Below are positions 16,417-25,563 of a DNA stretch of 54,102 bases, piece by piece. The notes under the pieces are model-generated. The model did no database searches and was not told the origin of the DNA. It saw only the letters and a list, made by a program, of their open reading frames with translations. A program made the translations under genes and the position numbers. This DNA comes from Verrucomicrobiia bacterium. Lineage in GTDB: Bacteria; Verrucomicrobiota; Verrucomicrobiae; Limisphaerales; JAKPVM01. The stretch covers positions 1 through 54,102 of the forward strand of contig JAOADO010000005.1 in NCBI GenBank assembly GCA_026417275.1, written 5' to 3'. How positions within the stretch are numbered: position 1 is the stretch's first letter; each line of letters begins with the position of its first letter.

Positions 16417-17508
16417 ATGGAAATTAATGTTGCAAAACGCAGGATAAGGCAGTTTGCCAGTGATAATTATGCGGGGATTTGTCCTGAAGCGTGGGAAGCG
16501 TTGCAGGAAGCAAACCATGGTCATGAACAAAGTTATGGAGATGATATATGGACTGCCCGGGCGGCGGACATGATTCGTGAGGTCTTCGAGACGAATTGCG
16601 AGGTTTTCTTTGTCTTCAACGGTACAGCGGCTAATTCACTCTCTCTGGCTTCATGCTGTCATTCATATCACAGCATACTTTGCCACGAAATTTCGCATAT
16701 CGAGACAGACGAATGTGGCGCCCCTGAGTTTTTCTCAAACGGCACAAAAGTTCTGCTCATTCCAGGCGAAAACGGAAAAATTGACCCTGCCGGCATCGAA
16801 CGGATGGTCACAAAACGTTCAGATATCCACTATCCTAAGCCGCGCGTTGTGAGCGTTACACAAGCCACAGAAGTTGGTACAGTCTACACGCCAGATGAAC
16901 TGAAAGCAATCTGGGCAAAAACAAAATCGCTCGGATTAAAACTGCACATGGATGGCGCAAGATTCGCAAACGCCGTTGCTTCCCTGGGGGTGTCTCCGAA
17001 AGAAATCACATGGCAGGCTGGCGTGGACGTACTTTGTTTTGGTGGAACAAAAAATGGCATGGCGGTTGGCGAGGCTGTTGTTTTCTTTAACCAGGAATTG
17101 GCTTACGAGTTCGACTATCGGTGCAAACAGGCGGGGCAGTTATGCTCAAAGATGCGTTTCCTTGCCGCGCAGTGGGTCGGCATGCTCAAAGGCGGTGCGT
17201 GGCTAAGGCATGCCGCGCAAGCAAATAAAATGGCTGAACTGCTGGAATCAAAATTGCGTCAAATTCCAGGAATTAAAATCCTGTTCCCGCGTCAGGCGAA
17301 CTCTGTTTTTGTGGAATTGCCTGCAGAAATAATTGAAGCCCTTCATGCTCGTGGATGGCATTTCTACACCTTTATCGGGAGGGGCGGATGCCGCTTTATG
17401 TGCTCGTGGGACACCACAGAAGGGGATGTCGACGAGTTTGCAAAAGATATTGCAGAGGTAATGCAAGAAGTAAAAAAACAAGAAGCAATTTCGGTTCCCC
17501 AAAAATAA
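16417..17508 (+). CDS. ltaE: Low-specificity L-threonine aldolase family enzyme
   Basis: A 363-residue PLP enzyme that cleaves threonine (and often allo-threonine or beta-hydroxy amino acids) to glycine and an aldehyde. 'RQFASDNYAGICPEAW' is the N-terminal family signature, 'HMDGARFANAVASLGV' holds the PLP aspartate, and Lys212 in 'CFGGTKNGMAVGEA' is the Schiff-base lysine. Length and motif order fit the beta-eliminating lyase/threonine aldolase family of the low-specificity type. Six bp after its stop begins a small thioesterase gene, so both should be co-transcribed. The link between the two activities is not obvious. Confidence 0.9.
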   Translation: MEINVAKRRIRQFASDNYAGICPEAWEALQEANHGHEQSYGDDIWTARAADMIREVFETNCEVFFVFNGTAANSLSLASCCHSYHSILCHEISHIETDECGAPEFFSNGTKVLLIPGENGKIDPAGIERMVTKRSDIHYPKPRVVSVTQATEVGTVYTPDELKAIWAKTKSLGLKLHMDGARFANAVASLGVSPKEITWQAGVDVLCFGGTKNGMAVGEAVVFFNQELAYEFDYRCKQAGQLCSKMRFLAAQWVGMLKGGAWLRHAAQANKMAELLESKLRQIPGIKILFPRQANSVFVELPAEIIEALHARGWHFYTFIGRGGCRFMCSWDTTEGDVDEFAKDIAEVMQEVKKQEAISVPQK

Positions 17509-17514
17509 TACAAA

Positions 17515-17919
17515 ATGAAAGAACAACCAAGAGTTGGCTTAACTGGCTCGCTTGAATTTACCGCTGGCGGCGCCGATTTAATAACTTTCGATAAAGGCAA
17601 GATGCCGCCCGTTCTTTCGACGCCATCATTGATTAGTTACCTTGAACAGACGGCACGGTTGACACTCCAACCTCTGCTGGATGAAAGCGAGTCATCCGTC
17701 GGCGTGGAATTGGAAATTCGCCATTTAGCCCCAACTCCTCCCGGACAAAAGGTCAAATGCTCCGCAAAAGTCATTTTTGTTGACGGCGTATTTGTTAACT
17801 TCCAGATTGAGGCATGGGACGAGTCTGAACAAATTGCGCTGGGAACCCACAAGCGAGCAATTATAAACATTGAAAGATTCAAACGCCGCCTGGAAAAAAA
17901 GATAAAAAAGAACCAATAA
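17515..17919 (+). CDS. FlK-like hotdog-fold thioesterase
   Basis: A 134-residue single hotdog domain. 'VLSTPSLISYLEQTARLTLQPLLDES' contains the Thr/Glu segment typical of fluoroacetyl-CoA thioesterase-like proteins, followed by 'GVELEIRHLAPTPPGQKV', 'VFVNFQIEAWDESEQIALGTH' and a strongly basic tail 'FKRRLEKKIKKNQ'. Proteins of this family hydrolyse small acyl-CoA or remove toxic thioesters; specificity for fluoroacetyl-CoA is known only for FlK itself. Here a general housekeeping acyl-CoA thioesterase is more likely. It lies 6 bp after the threonine aldolase gene. Confidence 0.82.
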   Translation: MKEQPRVGLTGSLEFTAGGADLITFDKGKMPPVLSTPSLISYLEQTARLTLQPLLDESESSVGVELEIRHLAPTPPGQKVKCSAKVIFVDGVFVNFQIEAWDESEQIALGTHKRAIINIERFKRRLEKKIKKNQ

Positions 17920-17983
17920 CCGCCGCTATCGCCATTGAGGATTTAAAAATTAATAAATTATTCTATAAAACCAGAGATTTTTT

Positions 17984-19537
17984 CTATGCCTCTTCAACGA
18001 CTTTCCAGCCCATGGCGTCCGCCAGCGCGTAAGCATGTTTCTTTAAGTCGCCATAGAAGGTTACCCTGTGCCAACCCCATTGGTCCCACATGGTAAACAA
18101 CTTTTCTATGTCTCCGAGTGGTTCTCCGACAAGTTTCGTCCTGCACGCGCGGTCGTCCGGGTCATTTCCCACCGCCTTCGCCTGATGGAGAAGGATTTCC
18201 TTTTTATCGGGATGAATTTCCAGCGTGGTGGTAAGATAGCCTGTGGGAAGAATCGCCCTTACGGACGCCCCTTGTCTGTCCTCCGAATGCGTCAAAATCT
18301 GATAAGGATATGGTTTTTCCTTTGGTCCAAAAGGATAGTTCGATGCAACACAATGGGCGTAAATTATCTGTCTCTTTGAAGTGTCAATTACAGGGTCCGA
18401 AATGAATCCAGGTCTCCCTTTTGTCAGCATTCCAAACGCCGTCATTACAGCCGCCGAACGTACGTCACACTCGCAACCGCCAACCAGTCCTTCATTTAAC
18501 AGCTGATGGAATCCAAGACACGGATAAGCATGAATATGCCCGCCGTAAAAACCGCCCAAACAATTAATTGTAATTGCCACAGCGCCGTATTTCTTCATCA
18601 CATCTTTTTGAGCAACATACATGGCAGCGGATTGTAACAATACCTCATCGTTCACATCTTCGACCTTCGCGGCGTTTTTCCTCCACTGCATCGCCACTGC
18701 TCTGGACTTCTCCTTATCCGCGTTTTTCCATGCTTCGTTAATTTCAGCAAACGGAACATGAATAACTTTCATTCCCATCATTTCTCCGGCAGGACCGGAT
18801 TGCTGCCCTCTCACCGCAAGAATCCTGGATTCTTTTATCTGTTTGACCCAGTCATCCAGGGAGATGGTGTCCAGAGCGTCAGTTTTGAACGATAATCGCG
18901 AAGCCTTCGGCGTGTTCTGCCTGCGGATTTCGGCAATATAATCCGCAAATTTAATCACGTCGCTCTGTGATTCAATCCTTTCAAAGCACTTTACAGCCTC
19001 AATTAAATCTGAACTACGGGATGAACTCAAAAAACCCACATTTTTTGCATTTTCCCTGATAAAAGTTGCTGTATAAGTTAGAAAACCGCCGCTACCGCCG
19101 TATTTAAAATCCACGTAAAGCACAGGCTTGCCTGTTTTTGCCACCGATTGAACTACGCGATTCCAGCAGTTCATCTGGAAAACTATGTAGCCATCAATAT
19201 TCTGGAGTTTATCCTGTTCTATTATTTTATCCGCCTGCTCTGGCCCATTGGCTGTAGAATACAAAAACTCAAAATGTTTAAATTTTTTTGCCAATTCCTG
19301 ATTCGTTTTTTCCATCACGGGTTCAAAATTAAACCCCTTGTTAGGCCAGTCTGGACCTTGCTGTTTAGGAGAGTGGATAGAGTAAATAATTCTCAATTTT
19401 CGTTTTGGTTTTTCTGCACTGAAGGATGAAAATTCGTTCAACAGCAAACCGACTCCAACTGCGGCGGAACTATAAATAAAGTTTCTACGCGAAATACTAT
19501 GAATTGGACACCTGTGGCAAAAATTATTCCTTTTCAT
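17984..19537 (-). CDS. Tat-exported protein resembling L-fucose isomerase-like family
   Basis: A 517-residue protein with a twin-arginine signal, 'SISRRNFIYSSAAVGVGLLL' (SRRxFI core, about residues 14-34), so it should be exported folded. Two Cys in 'CHRCP' precede the Tat motif. The mature part begins with a Rossmann-like strand 'KLRIIYSIHSP', contains 'VGGCECDVRSAAVMTAFGML' in its middle, and ends with 'WGWHRVTFYGDLKKHAYALADAMGWKVV'. The last parts resemble the C-terminal region of L-fucose isomerase-like proteins, which occur with Tat signals in PVC genomes, but no known function can be named. A periplasmic sugar-related enzyme is the best guess. It is convergent with the thioesterase gene. 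Confidence 0.65.
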   Translation of the reverse strand: MKRNNFCHRCPIHSISRRNFIYSSAAVGVGLLLNEFSSFSAEKPKRKLRIIYSIHSPKQQGPDWPNKGFNFEPVMEKTNQELAKKFKHFEFLYSTANGPEQADKIIEQDKLQNIDGYIVFQMNCWNRVVQSVAKTGKPVLYVDFKYGGSGGFLTYTATFIRENAKNVGFLSSSRSSDLIEAVKCFERIESQSDVIKFADYIAEIRRQNTPKASRLSFKTDALDTISLDDWVKQIKESRILAVRGQQSGPAGEMMGMKVIHVPFAEINEAWKNADKEKSRAVAMQWRKNAAKVEDVNDEVLLQSAAMYVAQKDVMKKYGAVAITINCLGGFYGGHIHAYPCLGFHQLLNEGLVGGCECDVRSAAVMTAFGMLTKGRPGFISDPVIDTSKRQIIYAHCVASNYPFGPKEKPYPYQILTHSEDRQGASVRAILPTGYLTTTLEIHPDKKEILLHQAKAVGNDPDDRACRTKLVGEPLGDIEKLFTMWDQWGWHRVTFYGDLKKHAYALADAMGWKVVEEA

Positions 19538-19754
19538 AAATTTTATTCTGGTTTGATTTTGATTATAAGCATATATAAACCAGATGAAAAAGCAAAATTA
19601 GTTTTTTAAAAGTAAATTTTTTAATAATATGATAAACTGTTCGACCGTAGGGAAAATAGGCGAAAAACATGCAATTGTGTAGGTAATTGTCATTAATGAC
19701 TTGCACAACGAATGCTTTTTGCAATATTTTAAATTGAATTTTTAATAAAATATC

Positions 19755-21569
19755 ATGTCAGTTCATGCGGCATTAGGCGAAATAGTTTTAGAAGGCATAC
19801 CGGTTTCGGCTGGGGTTTGTCAGGGAAAAATCCTTGTCATTGGTAAAGTACAACAAAAGATAGAGTGCAAAAAGATTGCACCCTCAGATTCAGCAAGCGA
19901 ATTGCGTCGTCTTCAAAAAGCGTTGATAAAGACAAGGAATCAAATATCTCAGATGCAGGAAAAAGTGCGTCAAGAAATGGGTAACTCCGATGCCAGCATT
20001 TTTGACGCCCATATTTTAATGCTCGAAGACCCCCTTCTTATTGAAGAAGTTACGCAGGGCATTGAAGAAAACAATTTTTGTGCCGAATACGCATTTCAGG
20101 AAGCGGCGGAAAAATACATAAAGGCTTTGAGTGCGGTGGAAGATGAATTGTTAAAGGAACGCGTTTCTGACCTTAGCGATGTAACAAACCGTGTTATCAA
20201 TAACCTTCTTGGCAGAGAAACTGAAACCGCATTATCCAATTTAACTGAACCGTGCATCATAATCAGCCAGGATTTAGCCCCGTCTACAACTGCAATGCTT
20301 GATAAAACAAAAGTGCTCGGCTTTGCTACAGATGTTGGAAGCAAAACAAGCCACACCGCCATTCTCGCCCGCTCCCTCAAGATACCGGCTGTTGTCGGAC
20401 TGCGAAACGCAAGCCGAACCCTTGTCAGCGGTCAATATGCATTGCTGGACGGCTTTAAAGGATTGCTGATTATTAACCCCACAGACAATGCTCTCTTCAG
20501 CTACGGTAAACTGATCAAGAAAAGGGCGCATCTTGAAGAAAAATTAACAGATTTAAAACAACAAGTCGCAATTACACTCGATGGCAGACGCATTTCGCTA
20601 TTCGCCAATATTGAAAGAGCGGATGAAGCCGCAGACGTCATAAACTACGGCGGCGAAGGTGTGGGGCTTTTCAGAACAGAATATTTATTTCTGAATAAAC
20701 ATGGGATACCAACAGAAGAGGAACAATACTCTGCATATTCAGAAGTAGCGGAAACATTGAAACCAAACCCGGTCATTATCCGAACGCTTGACCTTGGTGG
20801 AGATAAATTCATGTCCGGAGACCGCACACCAGAGATTAATTCATTCCTCGGATGGCGCGCCATAAGATTCTGTTTGCACCGACAGGACATTTTTAAAACA
20901 CAACTGCGAGCAATACTTAGAGCAAGCGCAGCAGGGAACATCCGAATGATGTACCCCATGATTAGCAGTCTGGAAGAAGTCTTTCAGGCAAACAAAATGG
21001 TGGAAGAATGCAAACAGGAACTGCGAGCCGAAGGGGCGTCTTTTGATGAAAACCTCCAGATAGGCGTTATGATTGAAATCCCATCCGCCGTGCTTTCATC
21101 TGAATTTATTGCCAGACATGTTAAATTCTTCTCCATCGGCACAAACGATTTAATTCAGTACACCATGGCGGTTGACCGCTTGAACGAAAAAGTCGCATAC
21201 CTTTACCAACCGACAAACCCGTCAATATTGAAGATGATAAAGATGACTGTAGACTCCGGTCATCGTCGTAATATTTGGGTCGGCGTCTGCGGCGAGATGG
21301 CGGCGGAACCCTCGCTTGTCCCGCTATTAATCGGACTCGAAATAGATGAACTCAGCGTGGCGCCGGCAATAATTCCCCATGTAAAATACATTATCAGAAG
21401 AATAAAATTTTCAGAAGCAAAAGCCCTCGCCCAATTTGCGCTGGAGTCAGAATCCGCCGCTGATGTTCTCCTTAAATGTCAGGAATACGCGTATGCTGTT
21501 GCGCCAGAATTGTTTGAGATGATAAATAATAATAACCACAACAACTCAAATAAAGAGAAGTCAAATTAA
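19755..21569 (+). CDS. ptsI: Phosphoenolpyruvate-protein phosphotransferase (PTS enzyme I)
   Basis: A 604-residue enzyme I that moves phosphate from PEP to HPr. The phosphorylated His200 lies in 'GSKTSHTAILARSL'; the PEP-binding barrel carries 'GVGLFRTEYLFLN', 'MMYPMISSLEEV', 'FFSIGTNDLIQYTMAVDR' and the catalytic Cys in 'GVCGEMAAEP' near residue 515. There is no N-terminal GAF domain, so this is PtsI rather than PtsP. No HPr or sugar-specific EII gene is in the window; in many PVC bacteria the PTS serves regulation, which is possible here. The gene ends 12 bp before a nucleotidyltransferase gene with a perfect Shine-Dalgarno site, implying co-transcription. Confidence 0.95.
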   Translation: MSVHAALGEIVLEGIPVSAGVCQGKILVIGKVQQKIECKKIAPSDSASELRRLQKALIKTRNQISQMQEKVRQEMGNSDASIFDAHILMLEDPLLIEEVTQGIEENNFCAEYAFQEAAEKYIKALSAVEDELLKERVSDLSDVTNRVINNLLGRETETALSNLTEPCIIISQDLAPSTTAMLDKTKVLGFATDVGSKTSHTAILARSLKIPAVVGLRNASRTLVSGQYALLDGFKGLLIINPTDNALFSYGKLIKKRAHLEEKLTDLKQQVAITLDGRRISLFANIERADEAADVINYGGEGVGLFRTEYLFLNKHGIPTEEEQYSAYSEVAETLKPNPVIIRTLDLGGDKFMSGDRTPEINSFLGWRAIRFCLHRQDIFKTQLRAILRASAAGNIRMMYPMISSLEEVFQANKMVEECKQELRAEGASFDENLQIGVMIEIPSAVLSSEFIARHVKFFSIGTNDLIQYTMAVDRLNEKVAYLYQPTNPSILKMIKMTVDSGHRRNIWVGVCGEMAAEPSLVPLLIGLEIDELSVAPAIIPHVKYIIRRIKFSEAKALAQFALESESAADVLLKCQEYAYAVAPELFEMINNNNHNNSNKEKSN

Positions 21570-21576
21570 AGGAGGT
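21568..21576 (+). promoter_or_regulatory. Strong Shine-Dalgarno site for the nucleotidyltransferase gene
   Basis: AAAGGAGGT lies 5 bp before the ATG at 21582 and fixes that start. It is the best anti-Shine-Dalgarno match I noticed in the window; most other genes here have weak sites. Confidence 0.85.
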
Positions 21577-21581
21577 AAAAA

Positions 21582-22337
21582 ATGGTCGGTTTAATACTCG
21601 CCGCCGGTTATGCAACGCGACTGTATCCAATCACTCTGACAAAATCCAAATGTTTGCTTGAGGTGGGCGGAAAACCGATGATTGATTACGTCATTGAAAA
21701 ATTACTGCCCCTGAAAGAAATTTCTAAAATATACATTGTTGTAAACCAGAAATTTTACGCCGACTTTGAGAATTGGTTGAACACAATCAAAAATATCCCC
21801 TGCGGAAAAGCCATAGAACTTGTGAATGATGGTTCAACCGACGATTCGAATAAATTAGGTGCAATAGGGGATATTCAATATGTGATAGACCATAAAAACA
21901 TATCCGATGGTATGATAATCGTGGCGGGCGACAATTTATTGACCGAACCAATTAATGAATTAGTTCGCCAGGCGCAGACAAAAAATACGCCGATACTTGG
22001 CATCTATGAACTCGGTTCATTAAAAGATGTTCATAAATACAGCTCCGTTGTTGTTGATGCAGACGGCAAACTCTTAGAATTTACGGAAAAACCGACAAAT
22101 CCATCAAGTTCGCGTATTGGAATTGCCCTGTATTACTACCCCACACATATATTACCAATGTTCAAACAATATCTTGACGAAAAACAAAACAAAGACCAGC
22201 CAGGGCGTTTTATCCAGTGGTTATATAAAAAAACCCCCGTTTATACATACGAAATACACGGCAAATGGTTCGACATTGGCGATACCACGGTGCTCTCTGA
22301 AGTCGAAAACTACCTCTTAAGCAAAACACAGGCTTAA
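21582..22337 (+). CDS. Sugar-phosphate nucleotidyltransferase
   Basis: A 251-residue GT-A-fold nucleotidyltransferase. 'GLILAAGYATRLYPITLTKS' is the N-terminal G-G-x-G-T-R-like nucleotide loop (here AAGYATRL), 'KPMIDYVIEKL' follows, 'IIVAGDNLL' is the metal/sugar-binding D-x-D-like strand, and 'LEFTEKPTNPSSSRIGIALYYY' is the E-K-P signature. It resembles glucose-1-phosphate thymidylyl/uridylyltransferases and should make an NDP-sugar, probably for surface glycans. It contains no C-terminal left-handed beta-helix acyltransferase. It is co-transcribed with PTS enzyme I, an uncommon pairing. Confidence 0.9.
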   Translation: MVGLILAAGYATRLYPITLTKSKCLLEVGGKPMIDYVIEKLLPLKEISKIYIVVNQKFYADFENWLNTIKNIPCGKAIELVNDGSTDDSNKLGAIGDIQYVIDHKNISDGMIIVAGDNLLTEPINELVRQAQTKNTPILGIYELGSLKDVHKYSSVVVDADGKLLEFTEKPTNPSSSRIGIALYYYPTHILPMFKQYLDEKQNKDQPGRFIQWLYKKTPVYTYEIHGKWFDIGDTTVLSEVENYLLSKTQA

Positions 22338-22497
22338 AAAACCATATTTTTATAGAAACTCAAAAAATCAAACCTTGCACATCGTAAAAAAGACCCAGTT
22401 GAAAATATTTGCGCCATCATATATTATAAAAAACAGATTGAATTTAAGCGGTCTTTTAAAAAAGATGCTTGCAAAATTTAAAATGATTATATAATTT

Positions 22498-22525
22498 TTG
22501 ACTTCTTTTTAAAATATAGGATAAT
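22498..22525 (+). promoter_or_regulatory. Sigma-70-type promoter of the rpsP operon
   Basis: TTGACT (22498-22503), 16-bp spacer, GATAAT (22520-22525), 34 bp before the rpsP ATG. A second, weaker pair, TTGCAA (22469-22474) with TATAAT (22490-22495) at 15 bp, lies just upstream. Confidence 0.6.
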
Positions 22526-22559
22526 AAAAAGATTAATTTATACTAAAGAAATTTGAGAT

Positions 22560-22826
22560 ATGGCTGTAAAGATAAGATTAAAACGGACAGGCGCAAAAAA
22601 TCAGCCTGCATATAGAATTGTAGTGGCTGATAGCCGCAGTCCGCGCGATGGCAAATGCATTGAAGAGATTGGTTGGTATCTTCCTTTGAAAAAGGAAGAC
22701 AACTACCATCTTGATATTGAGCGTGCCGAATACTGGCTAAAAAGCGGTGCTCAGCCAAGTGAAACCGTAATGAGTTTCATTAAAAAAGCGCGTAAAGCGG
22801 CAGCAACCACAGTTATTGAAAAATAA
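22560..22826 (+). CDS. rpsP: 30S ribosomal protein S16
   Basis: An 88-residue protein starting '[20 protein letters not shown]', the invariant S16 opening, followed by '[20 protein letters not shown]'. S16 binds 16S rRNA in the body of the small subunit and is needed for assembly. It is the first gene of the rpsP-khpA-trmD-rplS operon, preceded by a good promoter; the gap to the next gene is 11 bp. Confidence 0.97.
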   Translation: MAVKIRLKRTGAKNQPAYRIVVADSRSPRDGKCIEEIGWYLPLKKEDNYHLDIERAEYWLKSGAQPSETVMSFIKKARKAAATTVIEK

Positions 22827-22837
22827 CCGATAACCCA

Positions 22838-23080
22838 ATGCAGGCGTTTATCGAATACGTTGTTAAATCAGTTGTTGACCACCCGGAAGATGTCTCAATT
22901 ACACAGACAGAAAAGGGGGAAGCAACGGTTTATCAACTTAAATTGCATCCTGACGACGTAGGCAAAATAATTGGCAAAGGCGGAGTCATGATAAACGCAA
23001 TGCGGTCTTTGGTTCAGGCGGCAAGCGCCAAAAAAGGCATGCGTTGCCTTATTGAAGTTGTGAACGAGCCAACAAGTTAG
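22838..23080 (+). CDS. khpA: KH-domain RNA-binding protein KhpA
   Basis: An 80-residue protein made of a single type II KH domain. The GxxG loop is 'KIIGKGGVMINAMRSLV' near residue 45, followed by a closing strand 'KGMRCLIEVVNE'. KhpA binds RNA (often with KhpB/Jag) and sits between rpsP and rimM/trmD in many bacteria. Here it is directly followed by trmD after 29 bp, with no rimM between. Confidence 0.95.
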   Translation: MQAFIEYVVKSVVDHPEDVSITQTEKGEATVYQLKLHPDDVGKIIGKGGVMINAMRSLVQAASAKKGMRCLIEVVNEPTS

Positions 23081-23109
23081 TTTGCATTCGTTGCAGATGA
23101 CGCCATTGA

Positions 23110-23811
23110 ATGCGGATAGATGTAATTACAATATTCCCGTCAATGTTTACGGGTCCGGTTGATGAAAGCATAATCCGCAGAGCCCGCGACGCAGGGCTTT
23201 TGGACTTAAGAGTTATAAATTTAAGAGATTTTACTCACGATAAACATAAAACTGTTGATGACCGCCCTTTTGGGGGTGGTCCCGGCATGGTAATGAAGCC
23301 GGAACCGATCTTTGACGCTGTTGAAAGTATTGAAAGCCAGGACAAATACGTAATCCTATTGTCTGCAAGTGGACGGTTGTTTAACCAACAGATTGCCTCT
23401 GAACTGGCTCAGAAAGAACATCTGGTCCTGATTTGCGGCGGCTACGAAGGTGTTGATGAACGTGTATCGGAACACCTTGCCAACGATGAAATCTCCATTG
23501 GCGATTACGTTTTGACAAATGGCGTTTTGCCAGCAATGGTCTTGATTGATGCGGTAACACGACTCTTGCCCGGCGCCCTGGGGGATTGCCAGAGCGCAAA
23601 AGAAGAATCACACTCCTTCGGGCTCCTTGAATACCCGCATTACACAAGACCTGCTGAATTTCGCGGCTGGAAGGTGCCAGAAATCTTATTATCGGGGCAC
23701 CATGCCGAAATAGCAAAATGGCGCCACGAACAATCTTTAAAACGGACAATGGAAAAACGTCCGGACCTGTATAAAAAATATACAGACTCTATAAAAGACA
23801 AAAACAAATAG
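23110..23811 (+). CDS. trmD: tRNA (guanine37-N1)-methyltransferase
   Basis: A 233-residue SPOUT-class enzyme that methylates G37 of tRNAs with S-adenosylmethionine, preventing +1 frameshifts. '[20 protein letters not shown]' is the standard start; '[18 protein letters not shown]', '[16 protein letters not shown]' and '[16 protein letters not shown]' form the trefoil-knot AdoMet site, and the C-terminal helical part is complete. It lies between khpA and rplS as usual. The separate RimM protein normally coded just before it is missing from this operon. Confidence 0.97.
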   Translation: MRIDVITIFPSMFTGPVDESIIRRARDAGLLDLRVINLRDFTHDKHKTVDDRPFGGGPGMVMKPEPIFDAVESIESQDKYVILLSASGRLFNQQIASELAQKEHLVLICGGYEGVDERVSEHLANDEISIGDYVLTNGVLPAMVLIDAVTRLLPGALGDCQSAKEESHSFGLLEYPHYTRPAEFRGWKVPEILLSGHHAEIAKWRHEQSLKRTMEKRPDLYKKYTDSIKDKNK

Positions 23812-23829
23812 TTAGCAATTAAACAATTT

Positions 23830-24219
23830 ATGAATCAGACGTTGAAAGATAAAATTGAATCGGCGCACCTGCGAAAAGAAAAGTTAGATTTCGCAGTCGG
23901 CGACTCTGTTAGAGTCCACACAAAAGTTATAGAAGGCGACAAGCAGAGAATCCAGATATTTAGTGGGATTGTCATCGCCCGCAGGGGCAGGGGAATAAAT
24001 GAAACCTTTACCGTAAGACGCATAAGTTACGGCGAAGGCGTAGAACGTGTTTTTCCGATTCACTCCCCACGCATTGAAAAAATCGAGGTCGAAAGACGTG
24101 GACAGGTCCGAAGGGCTAAGTTAACATATCTGCGCAAACGACTCGGCAAGAGCGCCATGCTGGTCAAAGAAAAAGAAATGACCGCAGAGGATAAAAAAGA
24201 AAATGGCAAGGCTGAATAA
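23830..24219 (+). CDS. rplS: 50S ribosomal protein L19
   Basis: A 129-residue L19. '[20 protein letters not shown]' and '[20 protein letters not shown]' with '[20 protein letters not shown]' are the conserved core. L19 lies at the subunit interface. The C-terminus '[17 protein letters not shown]' is a slightly longer, charged tail than in E. coli. It is the last gene of the rpsP operon, followed by a terminator. Confidence 0.96.
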   Translation: MNQTLKDKIESAHLRKEKLDFAVGDSVRVHTKVIEGDKQRIQIFSGIVIARRGRGINETFTVRRISYGEGVERVFPIHSPRIEKIEVERRGQVRRAKLTYLRKRLGKSAMLVKEKEMTAEDKKENGKAE

Positions 24220-24273
24220 CAATCGTTTCAGCAATCCATAGCGCAGAAGAACAGACATCTCTTTAGAATATTC

Positions 24274-24320
24274 AAACTCCGGATTGATTCGTTAATCTCG
24301 TATCAGTCCGGAGTTTCTCT
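24274..24320 (+). terminator. Terminator of the rpsP-khpA-trmD-rplS operon
   Basis: A perfect inverted repeat, AAACTCCGGA (24274-24283) and TCCGGAGTTT (24307-24316), followed by CTCTATTAAATT, a weak T-tract, 55 bp after the rplS stop. Confidence 0.75.
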
Positions 24321-24388
24321 ATTAAATTATTAAAAATTTCTTAACTCTGAGGCGGTTTAAGTTTAAATTAATCATATAGACCGCTGAA

Positions 24389-25555
24389 ATGTTTAGCGCG
24401 CAAAATATCACAACAGAACATCGCTTATTGAAAAATGGGGAAGAAGCCTTCAAGGCGATGCTTTCTGCTATCGGCGCGGCAAAGAAGGATATAAGACTCG
24501 AAACCTATATTTACAAGGGGGAAGGTATTGGAGAAAAATTCCGAAATGAATTAATCTCAGCCTCAAAAAGGGGGGTAAAAGTTTACGTTCTCATTGACGA
24601 TTTTGGTTCCGTGGAACTCCATGATAGTTTCTGGAACACTCTAAGAGAAGCGGGCGGGAATGTGCGGCGGTTCAACCCGCTCGGGTTTTCCCGTTTCGTT
24701 TTCAGAGACCATCGCAAAATCCTTGTTTGCGACGAAAAAGTTGCCTTTTTGGGCGGATTTAACATCGCCCCTGAATACGACGGAGACGGAGTGAACCGCG
24801 GCTGGTGCGACCATGGTGTCGAAATACACGGAAAAATAGCCGCAGAACTCGCGAAGGGATTTGATGAAATGTTTGAAAGAGCAGACCTCCAGCATCCGCC
24901 GTTTACAAGATTCAGGACAACAAAATCCAGAAGAACAATTGCGCATCTGCACTCTACATTGATTCTCAGCGGACCTGGCAAAGGCGGCAACATGCTTAAA
25001 CGCTGGATTCTCAACGACTTGCGGCGCGCTCAAAACGTAAAAATCGAGACAGCATATTTCCTACCCAACTGGCGAATTCGGCGGGAACTTGGCAAAGTCA
25101 TAAACCGTGGTGGAATAGTAAAGTTGCTTCTTGCGGGAAAAACTGATGTCCAGGTCGCCAAACTTGCCGCTCAAAGCCTGTATTCCCGTTTGATGAGGCG
25201 CGGTATTCAAATCTTCGAATACCAACCGCAAATACTTCATGCTAAACTGATGATTATTGATAACATCGTCTACATTGGCTCAGCCAACCTTGACAACCGT
25301 AGCCTTCAAATCAACTACGAGGCTGTTCTGAGAGTTCAAGACCATGCTTTGGCGGCTGAAGCCCGCGCAATTTTTAATTCGGACCTTAAAAATTCCATAC
25401 AAATTGACCCGCAAAAATGGCAGAATTCCCGCGGACTTTTCCAGAAATTAAAAGAAAAATTGTCATACTGGTTGCTTGCCCGTTTTGACCCTCTGCTCGC
25501 CAGTTATCAGGTTCGCCGAATGATTAAAAAGGAAAAGGTCTTTTTTAAAACTTAA
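24389..25555 (+). CDS. Phospholipase D-family protein, cardiolipin synthase-like (ClsB type)
   Basis: A 388-residue protein with two HKD motifs: His108-Lys110-Asp115 in 'DHRKILVCDEKVAFLGG' and His284-Lys286-Asp291 in 'HAKLMIIDNIVYIGSANLD'. In cardiolipin synthases of this family the two motifs form one active site that joins two phospholipid head groups via a phosphohistidine. There are no N-terminal membrane helices, as in E. coli ClsB rather than ClsA. The tail 'KLSYWLLARFDPLLASYQVRR' resembles the C-terminus of ClsB-like proteins. Another phosphatidyltransferase or PLD activity remains possible. The gene is monocistronic and convergent with the MFS gene, with 8 bp between stops. Confidence 0.88.
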   Translation: MFSAQNITTEHRLLKNGEEAFKAMLSAIGAAKKDIRLETYIYKGEGIGEKFRNELISASKRGVKVYVLIDDFGSVELHDSFWNTLREAGGNVRRFNPLGFSRFVFRDHRKILVCDEKVAFLGGFNIAPEYDGDGVNRGWCDHGVEIHGKIAAELAKGFDEMFERADLQHPPFTRFRTTKSRRTIAHLHSTLILSGPGKGGNMLKRWILNDLRRAQNVKIETAYFLPNWRIRRELGKVINRGGIVKLLLAGKTDVQVAKLAAQSLYSRLMRRGIQIFEYQPQILHAKLMIIDNIVYIGSANLDNRSLQINYEAVLRVQDHALAAEARAIFNSDLKNSIQIDPQKWQNSRGLFQKLKEKLSYWLLARFDPLLASYQVRRMIKKEKVFFKT

Positions 25556-25563
25556 AACAAGAT

